DNA of 64,000 nt, from the NCBI RefSeq assembly GCF_041346945.1, contig NZ_CP166850.1, forward strand, positions 1,798,001-1,862,000, in the 5' to 3' direction. This DNA is from Amycolatopsis sp. cg9 (lineage in GTDB: Bacteria > Actinomycetota > Actinomycetes > Mycobacteriales > Pseudonocardiaceae). Below are positions 8,320-15,774 of this stretch, piece after piece. Position numbers and translations under genes: made by a program. Below the pieces are notes generated by a model. It was not told the origin of the DNA. It ran no database searches and saw only the letters and a program-made list of their open reading frames with translations. The stretch's first letter is position 1. Every line of letters begins with the position of its first letter.

Positions 8320-8741
8320 CACGCCTCCTGGGCGCTCTGCGCGCGGAGCCGTCCTTCCAGCTCCTCGACCTCGGGCGTCATGTTCTCGAAGTCGGACGCC
8401 TCGGCGACCCGCCGGATCTCGACCTCGCCGTGCTCGCCTTCGGGGTTGGGCATCCGCTTGATCCACTCGATGCACTCTTCGCGGTCGCGGCACTGGAGGA
8501 TCCAGAAGCCGCCGACGAGCTCCTTCGACTCGGTGAACGGGCCGTCGACGACCTTCGGCGCCTCGGTGCCGTCGAAGACGACGCGGGCCCCTTCCGAGCT
8601 CGGCGTGAGGCCCTCGCCCGCCAGCAGGACGCCGGCCTTGACCATCTCCTCGTTGAACTTGCCCATCTCAGCCAGCAGCTCGGCGCTGGGGGCCTTGCCG
8701 TCCGTCTGCTCGTTCGTCTTGACGATCACCATGAACCGCAT
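8319..8741 (-). CDS. DGPF (YCII-related) domain protein, first of pair
   Basis: A 140-residue paralogue of the following gene: starts MRFMVIVKTNEQTDGK and holds VVDGPFTESKELVGGFWIL. ATG 8741 follows an AGGAGA ribosome site. A C-terminal tail of about 20 residues (MTPEVEELEGRLRAQ) extends past the usual domain. It is first in the DGPF-DGPF-ECF42 operon and lies directly downstream of the candidate ECF42 promoter at 8774-8800. Confidence 0.9.
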   Translation of the reverse strand: MRFMVIVKTNEQTDGKAPSAELLAEMGKFNEEMVKAGVLLAGEGLTPSSEGARVVFDGTEAPKVVDGPFTESKELVGGFWILQCRDREECIEWIKRMPNPEGEHGEVEIRRVAEASDFENMTPEVEELEGRLRAQSAQEA

Positions 8742-8773
8742 CGCGGTCTCCTCTCGGTCGGTCTTGCCAACGC

Positions 8774-8800
8774 GTCGAACGGCACGGCCCCGGATCGACA
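8774..8800 (-). promoter_or_regulatory. Candidate ECF42-dependent promoter
   Basis: On the minus strand, TGTCGA (8800-8795) is followed by a 17-nt spacer and CGAC (8777-8774), 33 nt before the first DGPF start codon. This fits the ECF42 promoter consensus as I recall it from Streptomyces work (-35 TGTCGA, -10 CGA/TC). The match and the position upstream of the operon are seen directly; function is inferred. Confidence 0.6.
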
Positions 8801-8898
8801 GCTCCGGCAAAAAAGTTTTCGCGCCGGAAAACTAGCAGCTCAGGATCGCCTCGGGGGATGATTCGGACGCGGGGACGGCTCCCGCGAGGGGTGGGGAC

Positions 8899-9138
8899 AT
8901 GGATCGGAAAGAACCGCGCCGCTACATCGTCCGGCTCTCGGGCGAGCCCGGCTTCCCGGTGTGGGACACGTCCCTGGGCAACGTCCGGCGGCGGTACCCG
9001 CGCGCGGTGAAGATCTGGCGGGCCACCGAAGACCGGCCGGGGCTGCCGCGGCCGCTGCGGCGAGCCGGGCAGGTGCTCCGGCAAGGCTTCGCGCGCACCT
9101 GGCGCTGGGCGCGCGACCGCGACGCCAAACCCTGGTGA
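8899..9138 (+). CDS. Small basic hypothetical protein
   Basis: A 79-residue ORF with an ATG at 8899 preceded by GAGGGGTGGGG. The product is rich in Arg and Trp (LRRAGQVLRQGFARTWRWAR) and strongly basic. I do not recognise a family. It ends 21 bp before the Rsm22-like gene on the same strand, so the two could be co-transcribed. The upstream 157 bp hold the divergent ECF42 operon promoter. Confidence 0.5.
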   Translation: MDRKEPRRYIVRLSGEPGFPVWDTSLGNVRRRYPRAVKIWRATEDRPGLPRPLRRAGQVLRQGFARTWRWARDRDAKPW

Positions 9139-9159
9139 AAGCCCGGCTAACCTGCCGTC

Positions 9160-10131
9160 GTGGCGGTACTCCCCGACGACCTCTCCTCCGCGCTCGACGA
9201 AGAGCTGGCCAAGCACCCGGTGGCCCAGCTGACCCGATCCGTCGACCGGCTCAGCGCGCGCTACCGCCAAGGTGACGCGGCGACCTCCCCCATCCTGACC
9301 TCCGAAGCCGACGTCGCCGCGTACGCCGGCTACCGGATGCCGGCCACCTACGCCGCCGTACACGCGGTGCTCGCCGAAGCGGCTTCGCGGGCTCCTGGCT
9401 TCGAGCCGCGTACGCAGATCGACGTCGGCGGCGGTACGGGGGCGGCGGTGTGGGCGGCCGCGGCGGTGTGGCCGTCGCTCGCGAAGTGCACCGTGCTGGA
9501 GCAGGTCGCCGGCGCGATCGGGCTCGGCAAGCGGCTGGCCGGCGGGGCCGGGCTCGCCGCGGTCCGGGACGCGGAGTGGCGGCGCGGGTTCGTCGACCCG
9601 GCCGCCCCGGCGCCGGAGGCGGACCTGGTCACGCTCTCCTACGTGCTGGGCGAACTCCCGGACGGCACCCGCCCCGACGTCGTGCGCTGGCTGGCGGCGA
9701 AGGCCCGGGCGGTCGCGCTGATCGAGCCGGGCACCCCGGCGGGCTACGAGCGGATCCGCGCCGCCCGCGCCCAGCTGATCGAACTCGGCCTGCACGTCGT
9801 GGCGCCCTGCCCGCACGACGCGGCCTGCCCGATCGTGCCCGGCGAGGACTGGTGCCACTTCGCCGCGCGCCTCCCCCGGTCGGGCCTGCACCGCCGGCTG
9901 AAGGCGGGCACGCTCGGCTTCGAGGATGAGAAGTTCGCGTACGTCGTCGCGGCCCGGTTCACGCCGGAGCGGCCGGACGCGCGGATCATCCGGCACCCGA
10001 AGAAGCACAAGGGCTGGGTCGCGCTCGACCTGTGCACCGAGGACGGGCTGAAGCCGGGCGTCGCGGTCTCGAAGAAGCAGGGCCCGCGGTACCGCGCGGC
10101 CCGCGACGCCGAGTGGGGCGACAGCTGGTGA
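9160..10131 (+). CDS. Rsm22-like small-subunit rRNA methyltransferase family protein
   Basis: A 323-residue SAM-dependent methyltransferase of the Rsm22/METTL17 family, linked in eukaryotes to mitochondrial small-subunit assembly. The SAM motif IDVGGGTGAAVWAAAAVWP is near residue 87. Cys217, Cys223, Cys232 and Cys292 have nearly the spacing that binds a 4Fe-4S cluster in METTL17. GTG start at 9160. The stop overlaps the GTG of the RibD-C gene (GTGA), so the two are coupled. The bacterial role is not well established. Confidence 0.87.
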   Translation: MAVLPDDLSSALDEELAKHPVAQLTRSVDRLSARYRQGDAATSPILTSEADVAAYAGYRMPATYAAVHAVLAEAASRAPGFEPRTQIDVGGGTGAAVWAAAAVWPSLAKCTVLEQVAGAIGLGKRLAGGAGLAAVRDAEWRRGFVDPAAPAPEADLVTLSYVLGELPDGTRPDVVRWLAAKARAVALIEPGTPAGYERIRAARAQLIELGLHVVAPCPHDAACPIVPGEDWCHFAARLPRSGLHRRLKAGTLGFEDEKFAYVVAARFTPERPDARIIRHPKKHKGWVALDLCTEDGLKPGVAVSKKQGPRYRAARDAEWGDSW

Positions 10132-10700
10132 AGGTCATCGCGGAAATCAGCGTGTCGGCCGACGGGATCGTGGCCGGGCCGGGAAGCAGCACCGAACACC
10201 GGCTGGGCGAGGACGGCGGCCTGCTGCACGAGTGGCTGCTCGACGGCACCGACGCCGACCGCGAAATCGCGGCGAAGCTGTTCGAGGGCACCGGCGCGTT
10301 CGTCCTCGGCCGGACGATGTTCGAAGTCGGCGTCGGCATCTGGGGCGACGACGGCACCTTCGAGAAGCCGGTCTTCGTCGTCACGAACCGGCCGCACGAG
10401 CCGGTCGTGAAGGGCCCGACGACGTTCACCTTCGTCACCGACGGCCTCGAAAACGCGCTGAAGCGGGCGAAAGCCGCCGCCGGGGAGGACAACGTAGTCG
10501 TCATGGGCGGCGGCACGACCCTCCGGCAGTTCCTCAGCGCCGGGCTGGTCGACGAGCTCCGCCTGCACGTGGTCCCGCTGCTCTTCGGCCACGGCGTCCG
10601 GCTCTTCGACGGTCCGCCCGGCGAGCACGTCCGGCTGGAGCGCACCGCGGTGGCGGAGACGCCGAACGCGACCCACCTGACCTTCCGCGTGCTCCGCTAA
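10128..10700 (+). CDS. Dihydrofolate reductase family protein (RibD C-terminal domain)
   Basis: A 190-residue protein with the RibD-C/DHFR-like fold: an ISVSADGIVAGPG start, FVLGRTMFEVGVGIWGDD, then VVMGGGTTLRQFLSAGLVDELRLHVV (positions about 125-150), which is the usual NADPH-site and dimer region. GTG start at 10128 lies in a GTGA overlap with the Rsm22-like gene. Relatives are stand-alone reductases of unknown substrate, not riboflavin enzymes in most cases. Its stop shares 4 nt (CTAA) with the converging gene. Confidence 0.87.
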   Translation: MKVIAEISVSADGIVAGPGSSTEHRLGEDGGLLHEWLLDGTDADREIAAKLFEGTGAFVLGRTMFEVGVGIWGDDGTFEKPVFVVTNRPHEPVVKGPTTFTFVTDGLENALKRAKAAAGEDNVVVMGGGTTLRQFLSAGLVDELRLHVVPLLFGHGVRLFDGPPGEHVRLERTAVAETPNATHLTFRVLR

Positions 10701-11533
10701 GGCATCCGCACGGTCCGCAGGAACGCCGGGAGCAGCCACGGCCGCCGCCCGCTGATCCGCACTCCACCCGTCAGGACCGCCCTGGGCTTGGAGATCCGGC
10801 CGAACATCATCGGGACCAGCACCGCCGGGTCGAACCGCAGGCGCACGTCCGCCGTGCCGTCCGGTTCTTCGAAGCGCAGCCGGCCGTGCTGCAGCGCCAG
10901 CACGCCCGGTTCCGTGTACGCCGACCGGAATTCGACCGCGATGCGGCGCGGGGACGGCGTCGCGTCGTCGAGCAGGCTGCCCATGTCGTTGCGCACCATG
11001 CCGAACAGGAACAGCTCCAGGAACATCGCCTCGTACCGCGCCGGGATCGGCCACGGCCGCCCGAGCGCGCGGGCGATGTCGAGGCCGTGCAGCAGCATCT
11101 CGTTGACCAGGTGCGCGAGGACGCCGGCCACCGGGACGCGCGAGCCGCCCAGCCACCACACCGGTTTCCCCGGGTCGAGGTCCGCGCTGACCAGCAGCAC
11201 CTCGGCGATGTCCGCGCGCAGCCGCTCGGCCAGGCGGACCGGGTCGCGTTCGGGGTAGAGCTCGAGGGCGAGCGCGTTCATCCGCGAGATCGTGTCGACG
11301 CTCGCCGAGTCGATCGGCTCTTCGAGGCCCGGCAGCGGCAGCGGGCCGCCGTCGCCGCGGATCATCGCGGTGTACATCAGCGCGATCATCCCGACGTGCG
11401 ACGCCGTTTCGGCGATCGACCACTCGCCGAGCGAGCTCGCGTGCGCGTCCGGAACGCCCGCCACCAGGTCCGCGAACCGGCTGCCGACGTCCGGCAGGGC
11501 CGCGCGCACCGACTCCCATTGTTCGACCGTCAC
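10697..11533 (-). CDS. Maleylpyruvate isomerase / DinB-like mycothiol-dependent enzyme family protein
   Basis: A 278-residue protein beginning with a DinB-like four-helix region that carries ASSLGEWSIAETASHVGMI and a second HLVNEMLLHGLDIARALG, the metal and mycothiol site pattern of the MDMPI N-terminal domain (TIGR03083-type). A sterol-carrier-like beta domain follows (TADVRLRFDPAVLVPMMFG). Members act as mycothiol transferases or isomerases in actinobacteria; the substrate here is unknown. GTG start at 11533. It converges on the RibD-C gene with a 4-nt overlap. Confidence 0.82.
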   Translation of the reverse strand: MTVEQWESVRAALPDVGSRFADLVAGVPDAHASSLGEWSIAETASHVGMIALMYTAMIRGDGGPLPLPGLEEPIDSASVDTISRMNALALELYPERDPVRLAERLRADIAEVLLVSADLDPGKPVWWLGGSRVPVAGVLAHLVNEMLLHGLDIARALGRPWPIPARYEAMFLELFLFGMVRNDMGSLLDDATPSPRRIAVEFRSAYTEPGVLALQHGRLRFEEPDGTADVRLRFDPAVLVPMMFGRISKPRAVLTGGVRISGRRPWLLPAFLRTVRMP

Positions 11534-11598
11534 AGCTTCCGACGCTAACCCGAGGCCACGTCGTCCCGGGTCTCCGAAGGTGCGGTTATGTTCTGCGG

Positions 11599-12921
11599 AT
11601 GGCCCGGTTGCTGCCCCGGTCGACCCGGTGGCGGGTCGCCCTCTTCGCCTCGCTCGCCGCCGCGCTCGCGCTCGGCATCGGGTCGTACTGGTTCGTGAAC
11701 GCGCTGCGCGACGGCCTCGAGACCGCCGCGTACCGGCTCGCCAGCGAGAAGGCGGGCGCGGTCGCCTCGCTGCTCGACGCCGGGGTCAAGCCGCCCGACG
11801 TCGCCAAGCAGCTCGAGTACGGCGGGTACCGGATCAGCCGCGACAAGGGCACGGACGACGGCTGCTCGGACACCGGCACGAAAGTCGGGCAGGCCTACGT
11901 CTACGGCCCCGACTGCGTGCTGGGCCGGCCGTTCGGCGGCGAGAACACCGTCGAGTCGCAGTCCGGGACCACCGACGGGAAGCACTTCGTGCAGGCGTCG
12001 GCGCCGCTCGACCCCGTCGGCCTCGAAACCGTCGCCACCGCCCAGCGGATCCTCTGGGGCGGGGTGCCCGCCGCCGCGCTGCTGATCGGCGGTGTCGCGT
12101 GGTTCGCGGTCCGGCGGTCGCTGCGCGCGGTGGGCTCGATCCGCGCCGAGGTCGACGGGATCCGCGCGCGGGACCTCGGCCGCCGCGTGCCGGTGCCCGA
12201 CTCCGGCGACGAGATCACCGAGCTCGCCGTGACGATGAACGAAATGCTGGCCCGGCTCGACCGGTCGGTCCAGCGGCAGAGCCGGTTCACCGCGGACGCG
12301 TCGCACGAGCTGCGCACGCCGCTGGCGTCGATGCGCACCCAGCTCGAAGTGCAGCTGGCCCACCCCGACCGGCTCGACTGGCGGCACAGCTTCGAAAACG
12401 CCGTGCTCGACGTGACGCGGATGGAGGCGCTGGCCGGCGACCTGCTGCTCAGCAAGCTGGACGCGGATCAGCCCGCCGGCCGCGAACCGGTCGCGCTGGC
12501 GGACCTGGTGACCGGGCACGTCGCCGCGCGGCCGCCCCGGGACGGTGTCGAGGTGCGCGCGGAGGTCGAAGCCACGCCGGTGGTCCGCGGCCACGCGGGA
12601 CGGCTCGAGCGCGTGCTGCGCAACCTCGTCGACAACGCCGAGCGGCACGCCGGGAGCCGCGTGACGATCGCGCTCACCGCGGTCGGCGGCGAGGCCGTGC
12701 TGACCGTCCAGGACGACGGTCCCGGCATCCCGGCCGAACACCGCGAAGACGTCTTCGACCGGTTCGTGCGGCTCGACGCCGACCGCGCCCGCGAAGACGA
12801 CGGCGGCTCCGGGCTGGGCCTGGCCATCGCCGCCGAGATCGCGCGGACGCACGGGGGCGCGCTGCGCGTCGCCGACAGCGCGTCCGGTGCACGCCTGGAG
12901 TTCCGGCTGCCGCTCGCCTGA
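11599..12921 (+). CDS. Orphan sensor histidine kinase
   Basis: A 440-residue membrane kinase. TM1 is at about residues 12-33 and TM2 at 151-171, flanking an extracellular sensor of about 115 residues. HAMP covers about 172-225. The HisKA box FTADASHELRTPL has the phospho-acceptor His236. HATPase motifs NLVDNAERHAG, DDGPGIP and GSGLGLAIA are intact. No response regulator gene lies beside it: upstream is a convergent mycothiol-type gene and downstream a DUF2079 gene. The partner must be elsewhere or lost. Confidence 0.93.
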   Translation: MARLLPRSTRWRVALFASLAAALALGIGSYWFVNALRDGLETAAYRLASEKAGAVASLLDAGVKPPDVAKQLEYGGYRISRDKGTDDGCSDTGTKVGQAYVYGPDCVLGRPFGGENTVESQSGTTDGKHFVQASAPLDPVGLETVATAQRILWGGVPAAALLIGGVAWFAVRRSLRAVGSIRAEVDGIRARDLGRRVPVPDSGDEITELAVTMNEMLARLDRSVQRQSRFTADASHELRTPLASMRTQLEVQLAHPDRLDWRHSFENAVLDVTRMEALAGDLLLSKLDADQPAGREPVALADLVTGHVAARPPRDGVEVRAEVEATPVVRGHAGRLERVLRNLVDNAERHAGSRVTIALTAVGGEAVLTVQDDGPGIPAEHREDVFDRFVRLDADRAREDDGGSGLGLAIAAEIARTHGGALRVADSASGARLEFRLPLA

Positions 12922-12928
12922 AGGCTTC

Positions 12929-12956
12929 TTCAGCTCGCTTAAGCTCCGGTTCAGCG
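12929..12956 (+). promoter_or_regulatory. Three direct repeats, possible OmpR/PhoB-type response regulator site
   Basis: TTCAGCT (12929-12935), TTAAGCT (12939-12945) and TTCAGCG (12950-12956) recur at 10- and 11-bp steps, about one helical turn, just before the DUF2079 gene start. OmpR/PhoB-family regulators bind such tandem direct repeats. The location behind a histidine kinase gene suggests the DUF2079 gene may be controlled by that kinase's partner. Inference only. Confidence 0.4.
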
Positions 12957-12977
12957 TGGCGCCAACAGCATCCCGCC

Positions 12978-14294
12978 ATGCTGATCGACTTCGCGCCTTC
13001 CCCGGCGCGCACGCGCGAAACCCGCGCGCTCCCCTACGCCGTCGCCGCGATCGCGTTCGCCGGGTACGCCGCCTGGTCGCTGCAGCGGCTCCGGACGTTC
13101 GACGCGAGCGGGTTCGACCTGGGGATCTTCGAGCAGGCGGTGCGGTCCTACGCGCACGGGCACTGGCCGGTGTCGGACCTGCTCGGCCCCGGCGCGCCGG
13201 CGCTCGGCGACCACTTCCACCCGATCCTCGCGCTGCTGGCCCCGTTCTACCTGCTGTGGCCGTCACCGGGGTGCTTGCTGGTCGCGCAGGCGCTGCTGTT
13301 CGCGGTGTCGGCCGTGCCGGTGACGCGGTGCGCGGTCGAGGTGCTCGGCCACCGCCGTGGGGTGGTCGTGGGCGCGGGGTACGTGCTGTCGTGGGGCCTG
13401 CTGTCCGCGGTGAACTTCGACTTCCACGAGGTCTGCTTCGCCGTCCCGATGCTGGCGTTCACCGCCGAGCACCTGCTGCGCGAGCGGTGGCGGGCCGCGG
13501 TCTGGTGCGCGCTGCCGCTGGTGCTGGTCAAGGAGGACCTGCCGCTGACGCTCGCGGCCGTCGGCGTGGTGCTGGTGCTCAACCGGCAGCGGCGGCTCGG
13601 CTGGACGGTCGTCGCGTTCGGCGTCGTCACGTCCGCGGCGCTGTTCCTCGTGGTGCTGCCGGCGCTGAACCCGGCGGGCGCATACGCGCACAACGGCGGC
13701 TTCGACCCGTTCGGCGGCGCGATCGTCAAGGTCTCGATGCTGCTGGCCCTGCCGGCGCCCACGGCGTTCGCGGCGCTGCGGTCGCCGCTGCTCCTGCTGG
13801 CGGTGCCGACCCTGGCGTGGCGGCTGGTGTCGGCGAACGACCGGTACTGGGGCATGGGCTACCACTACAGCGCGGTGCTGATGCCGATCGTGTTCCTCGC
13901 GGGCCTGCACGGCGCCCGGCGCGTCGCCCGGCTGCTGCCCGTGTGCGCGCTGGTCGCCGGACTGGCGTCGCTGGCGCTTCAGGCGGCGCACCTGACCGGC
14001 GGCGTCTGGACCCCGGCGCAGCGCGCGGGCATCGACGCGGTCCTGGCCCGGATCCCGGACGGCGCGACCGTGCTGGCGTCCAACCGGCTGGCCCCGCGGC
14101 TGACGTCCCGCCGGACGGTGCTGTTCTTCGACGGCGTGACGGCGTCACGGCCGGAGTGGGTGGTGGTGGCCGAGCCGGAGCAGTCGTGGCCGACCACGCT
14201 GGCGACGAAGGCCGCGGCGCTGGCGGAGCTGGAAGGCACGGGGTACCGGCGCGTCGACGGGACGGACTCCGTCGTGCTGCTCCACCGTGAGTAG
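12978..14294 (+). CDS. DUF2079 polytopic membrane protein
   Basis: A 438-residue integral membrane protein. It shows the DUF2079 signature DASGFDLGIFEQAVRSYAHG and GDHFHPILALLAPFYLL near the N-terminus, then about eight hydrophobic segments, and a soluble C-terminal region of about 100 residues. DUF2079 proteins resemble membrane glycosyltransferases (GT-C-like), but no activity is established. The ATG at 12978 was chosen because DUF2079 similarity begins directly after it; the same frame is open far upstream by chance. It follows the orphan kinase by 56 bp. Confidence 0.88.
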   Translation: MLIDFAPSPARTRETRALPYAVAAIAFAGYAAWSLQRLRTFDASGFDLGIFEQAVRSYAHGHWPVSDLLGPGAPALGDHFHPILALLAPFYLLWPSPGCLLVAQALLFAVSAVPVTRCAVEVLGHRRGVVVGAGYVLSWGLLSAVNFDFHEVCFAVPMLAFTAEHLLRERWRAAVWCALPLVLVKEDLPLTLAAVGVVLVLNRQRRLGWTVVAFGVVTSAALFLVVLPALNPAGAYAHNGGFDPFGGAIVKVSMLLALPAPTAFAALRSPLLLLAVPTLAWRLVSANDRYWGMGYHYSAVLMPIVFLAGLHGARRVARLLPVCALVAGLASLALQAAHLTGGVWTPAQRAGIDAVLARIPDGATVLASNRLAPRLTSRRTVLFFDGVTASRPEWVVVAEPEQSWPTTLATKAAALAELEGTGYRRVDGTDSVVLLHRE

Positions 14295-14304
14295 GGAACT
14301 CGCA

Positions 14305-14346
14305 GCGGTAACCGGCCAGTCGGGGGGCGTGCCGGCCGGTTACCGC
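14305..14346. terminator. Hairpin after DUF2079 gene
   Basis: The arms GCGGTAACCGGCC (14305-14317) and its complement at 14334-14346 give a perfect 13-bp stem with a 16-nt loop, starting 10 nt after the DUF2079 stop. It is a likely factor-independent terminator of the actinobacterial type without a T-run. Confidence 0.65.
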
Positions 14347-14417
14347 CGCAGTGAGGAAGAGGGGGCCGCACGCCAGGAATGACGCACGGCCTCAGGCATC
14401 ACCCGATCGAGTGAAGA

Positions 14418-14504
14418 GCACCCCAATGTGGCGTTGGTTGCGTCCAGCGCACCCAATGTGGCGTTCGGTGCGTCTGACGCACCGAACGCCACATTGGGGC
14501 GCTT
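14418..14504. repeat. 87-bp intergenic element, family B, copy 1
   Basis: The element opens with CCCCAATGTGGCGTTGG, then repeats CCCAATGTGGCGTTCGGTGC and closes with its complement. The inner arms 14452-14473 and 14477-14498 are a perfect 22-bp stem with a CTG loop. It is 86/87 identical to 56431-56517. It sits between the convergent DUF2079 and DUF4232 lipoprotein genes, so it may act as a bidirectional terminator. Confidence 0.85.
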
Positions 14505-14515
14505 GGCCGGGGAGG

Positions 14516-15130
14516 TCAGGCCGGGTCGGCCAGGATGCCGTTCACGTACGAGCCCGGGTGGGTCGCCGCGTCCTGGCGGAGGACCGGGAGGTCGGGCGGC
14601 CAGGCCGCGGACAGCGGCCGCGTCGAGCCCGGCGGGATCGTGTTCAGCTTCGCCGGCGTCCAGGTCGGCTCGCCGGCCGCCGGCTTCACCACCGTGATCG
14701 TCGCCGAGGCCGTCGTCCCCGCGGTGACCTCGTTGTACTTCACGCCGTTGTCGACGCGCGGCAGGTGGTACACCGGGCCGAACGTCGGCTCGTCCGGGCC
14801 GACCAGGTCGACACCCGGGACGCCGTACAGGCCGCACGTGTGGTCCGTCGTGTTCCGGTACGTCAGCGGGATGTCGTACTGGCCCGGCGCGTCGTTCTTC
14901 TCCGCCGGCTTGCCGAGCAGGACCTCCAGGTCGGCCGTGGTGCACCGCGGGGTCGCGGTCGACGCCGCCGCCACACCACCCCCCGCCGGAGCCGCCGCCG
15001 CGCCGTTCGCGGAACCCGCCGCGGGCGCGGGTGCCGGAGCCTGGGCGGCCGGGGCCGCCGTGGACGTGCCGCACGCCGCCAGCACGAAGGCCCCCACCGC
15101 CGTGCCGATCCCCATCAAGATGCGCTTCAT
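14516..15130 (-). CDS. DUF4232 domain lipoprotein
   Basis: A 204-residue exported lipoprotein. The lipobox FVLAAC places the lipidated Cys at residue 20. An Ala/Pro-rich linker runs to about residue 58, then a DUF4232 domain (CTTADLEVLLGKPAEKNDAP, YRNTTDHTCGLYGVPGVDLV). The function of DUF4232 is unknown. ATG 15130 follows GGGAGGGG. Another DUF4232 gene lies 20 bp upstream on the same strand, forming a two-gene unit. Confidence 0.88.
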   Translation of the reverse strand: MKRILMGIGTAVGAFVLAACGTSTAAPAAQAPAPAPAAGSANGAAAAPAGGGVAAASTATPRCTTADLEVLLGKPAEKNDAPGQYDIPLTYRNTTDHTCGLYGVPGVDLVGPDEPTFGPVYHLPRVDNGVKYNEVTAGTTASATITVVKPAAGEPTWTPAKLNTIPPGSTRPLSAAWPPDLPVLRQDAATHPGSYVNGILADPA

Positions 15131-15150
15131 CGGAAATCCCCTCCCGTGGT

Positions 15151-15639
15151 TCAGCTGCTGACCGGCGTGACCTGGACGGTGTCGCCCTTCACCGGCGCCC
15201 CCGCCGGCCAGGCGACGCTCACCGGCTGGCCGTACGGCCCGGTCGGCAGGTCGAACGTGACGAAGTCGGCGGCCGACGGCGCCGCGGCCGAGCGCTGCAC
15301 GATCCGGGACACCGCCGGGTGCCCGTCGCGCAGGTTCACCGGGACCGCCTCGGCCGCGTCCGTCGTTACCGCGATCGGCAGCCGCTGCCCGCCGGCGAGG
15401 AAACCCACCGCCGTCGGCGCGCCTTCGAGCTTGCAGTTCGTGGTCGGCGACGCCGCCGTGTAGGTGAGCACGTAAGCCTCGTGCCCGGCCGCGTTCGACG
15501 GGTCCGGGGCCACGGTCACGTGGACGTCCGAGGCGCCGCACGGGTGGTCGCTCGGCATGGCGTTCGCCGCCCCGCCTGCCACCAGCAGCCCACCGGCCGC
15601 CAGACCCCCGACGATCAGCGCGGTACCAGCTCGCTTCAT
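15151..15639 (-). CDS. Secreted DUF4232 domain protein
   Basis: A 162-residue protein with a Sec signal peptide ending at about residue 28 (VAGGAANA) and no lipobox. The DUF4232 domain starts at CGASDVHVTVAPD and has a second Cys in NCKLEGAPTAVGFL. I chose ATG 15639 because GGGAGG lies 6 nt upstream; ATG 15645 would sit right against it. First gene of a DUF4232 pair with the lipoprotein downstream. Role unknown. Confidence 0.86.
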   Translation of the reverse strand: MKRAGTALIVGGLAAGGLLVAGGAANAMPSDHPCGASDVHVTVAPDPSNAAGHEAYVLTYTAASPTTNCKLEGAPTAVGFLAGGQRLPIAVTTDAAEAVPVNLRDGHPAVSRIVQRSAAAPSAADFVTFDLPTGPYGQPVSVAWPAGAPVKGDTVQVTPVSS

Positions 15640-15774
15640 GGTCATCCTCCCTTGTTCCGTGATCGACTGGACTCACCGGGAGAGATGCCCAGCCGCCCCT
15701 CGGGGATGCGCCGGGATGCGATCGATCACCGGAAAGCAACCTTCAAGATCGCGGAACGTCGGTAAGGGAGTCAG

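Noticed and set aside
14418..14504. Family B repeats as a CRISPR array or an attachment site
   Set aside because: Units are palindromic, few, and lack regular unique spacers; no cas genes or integrase are present.
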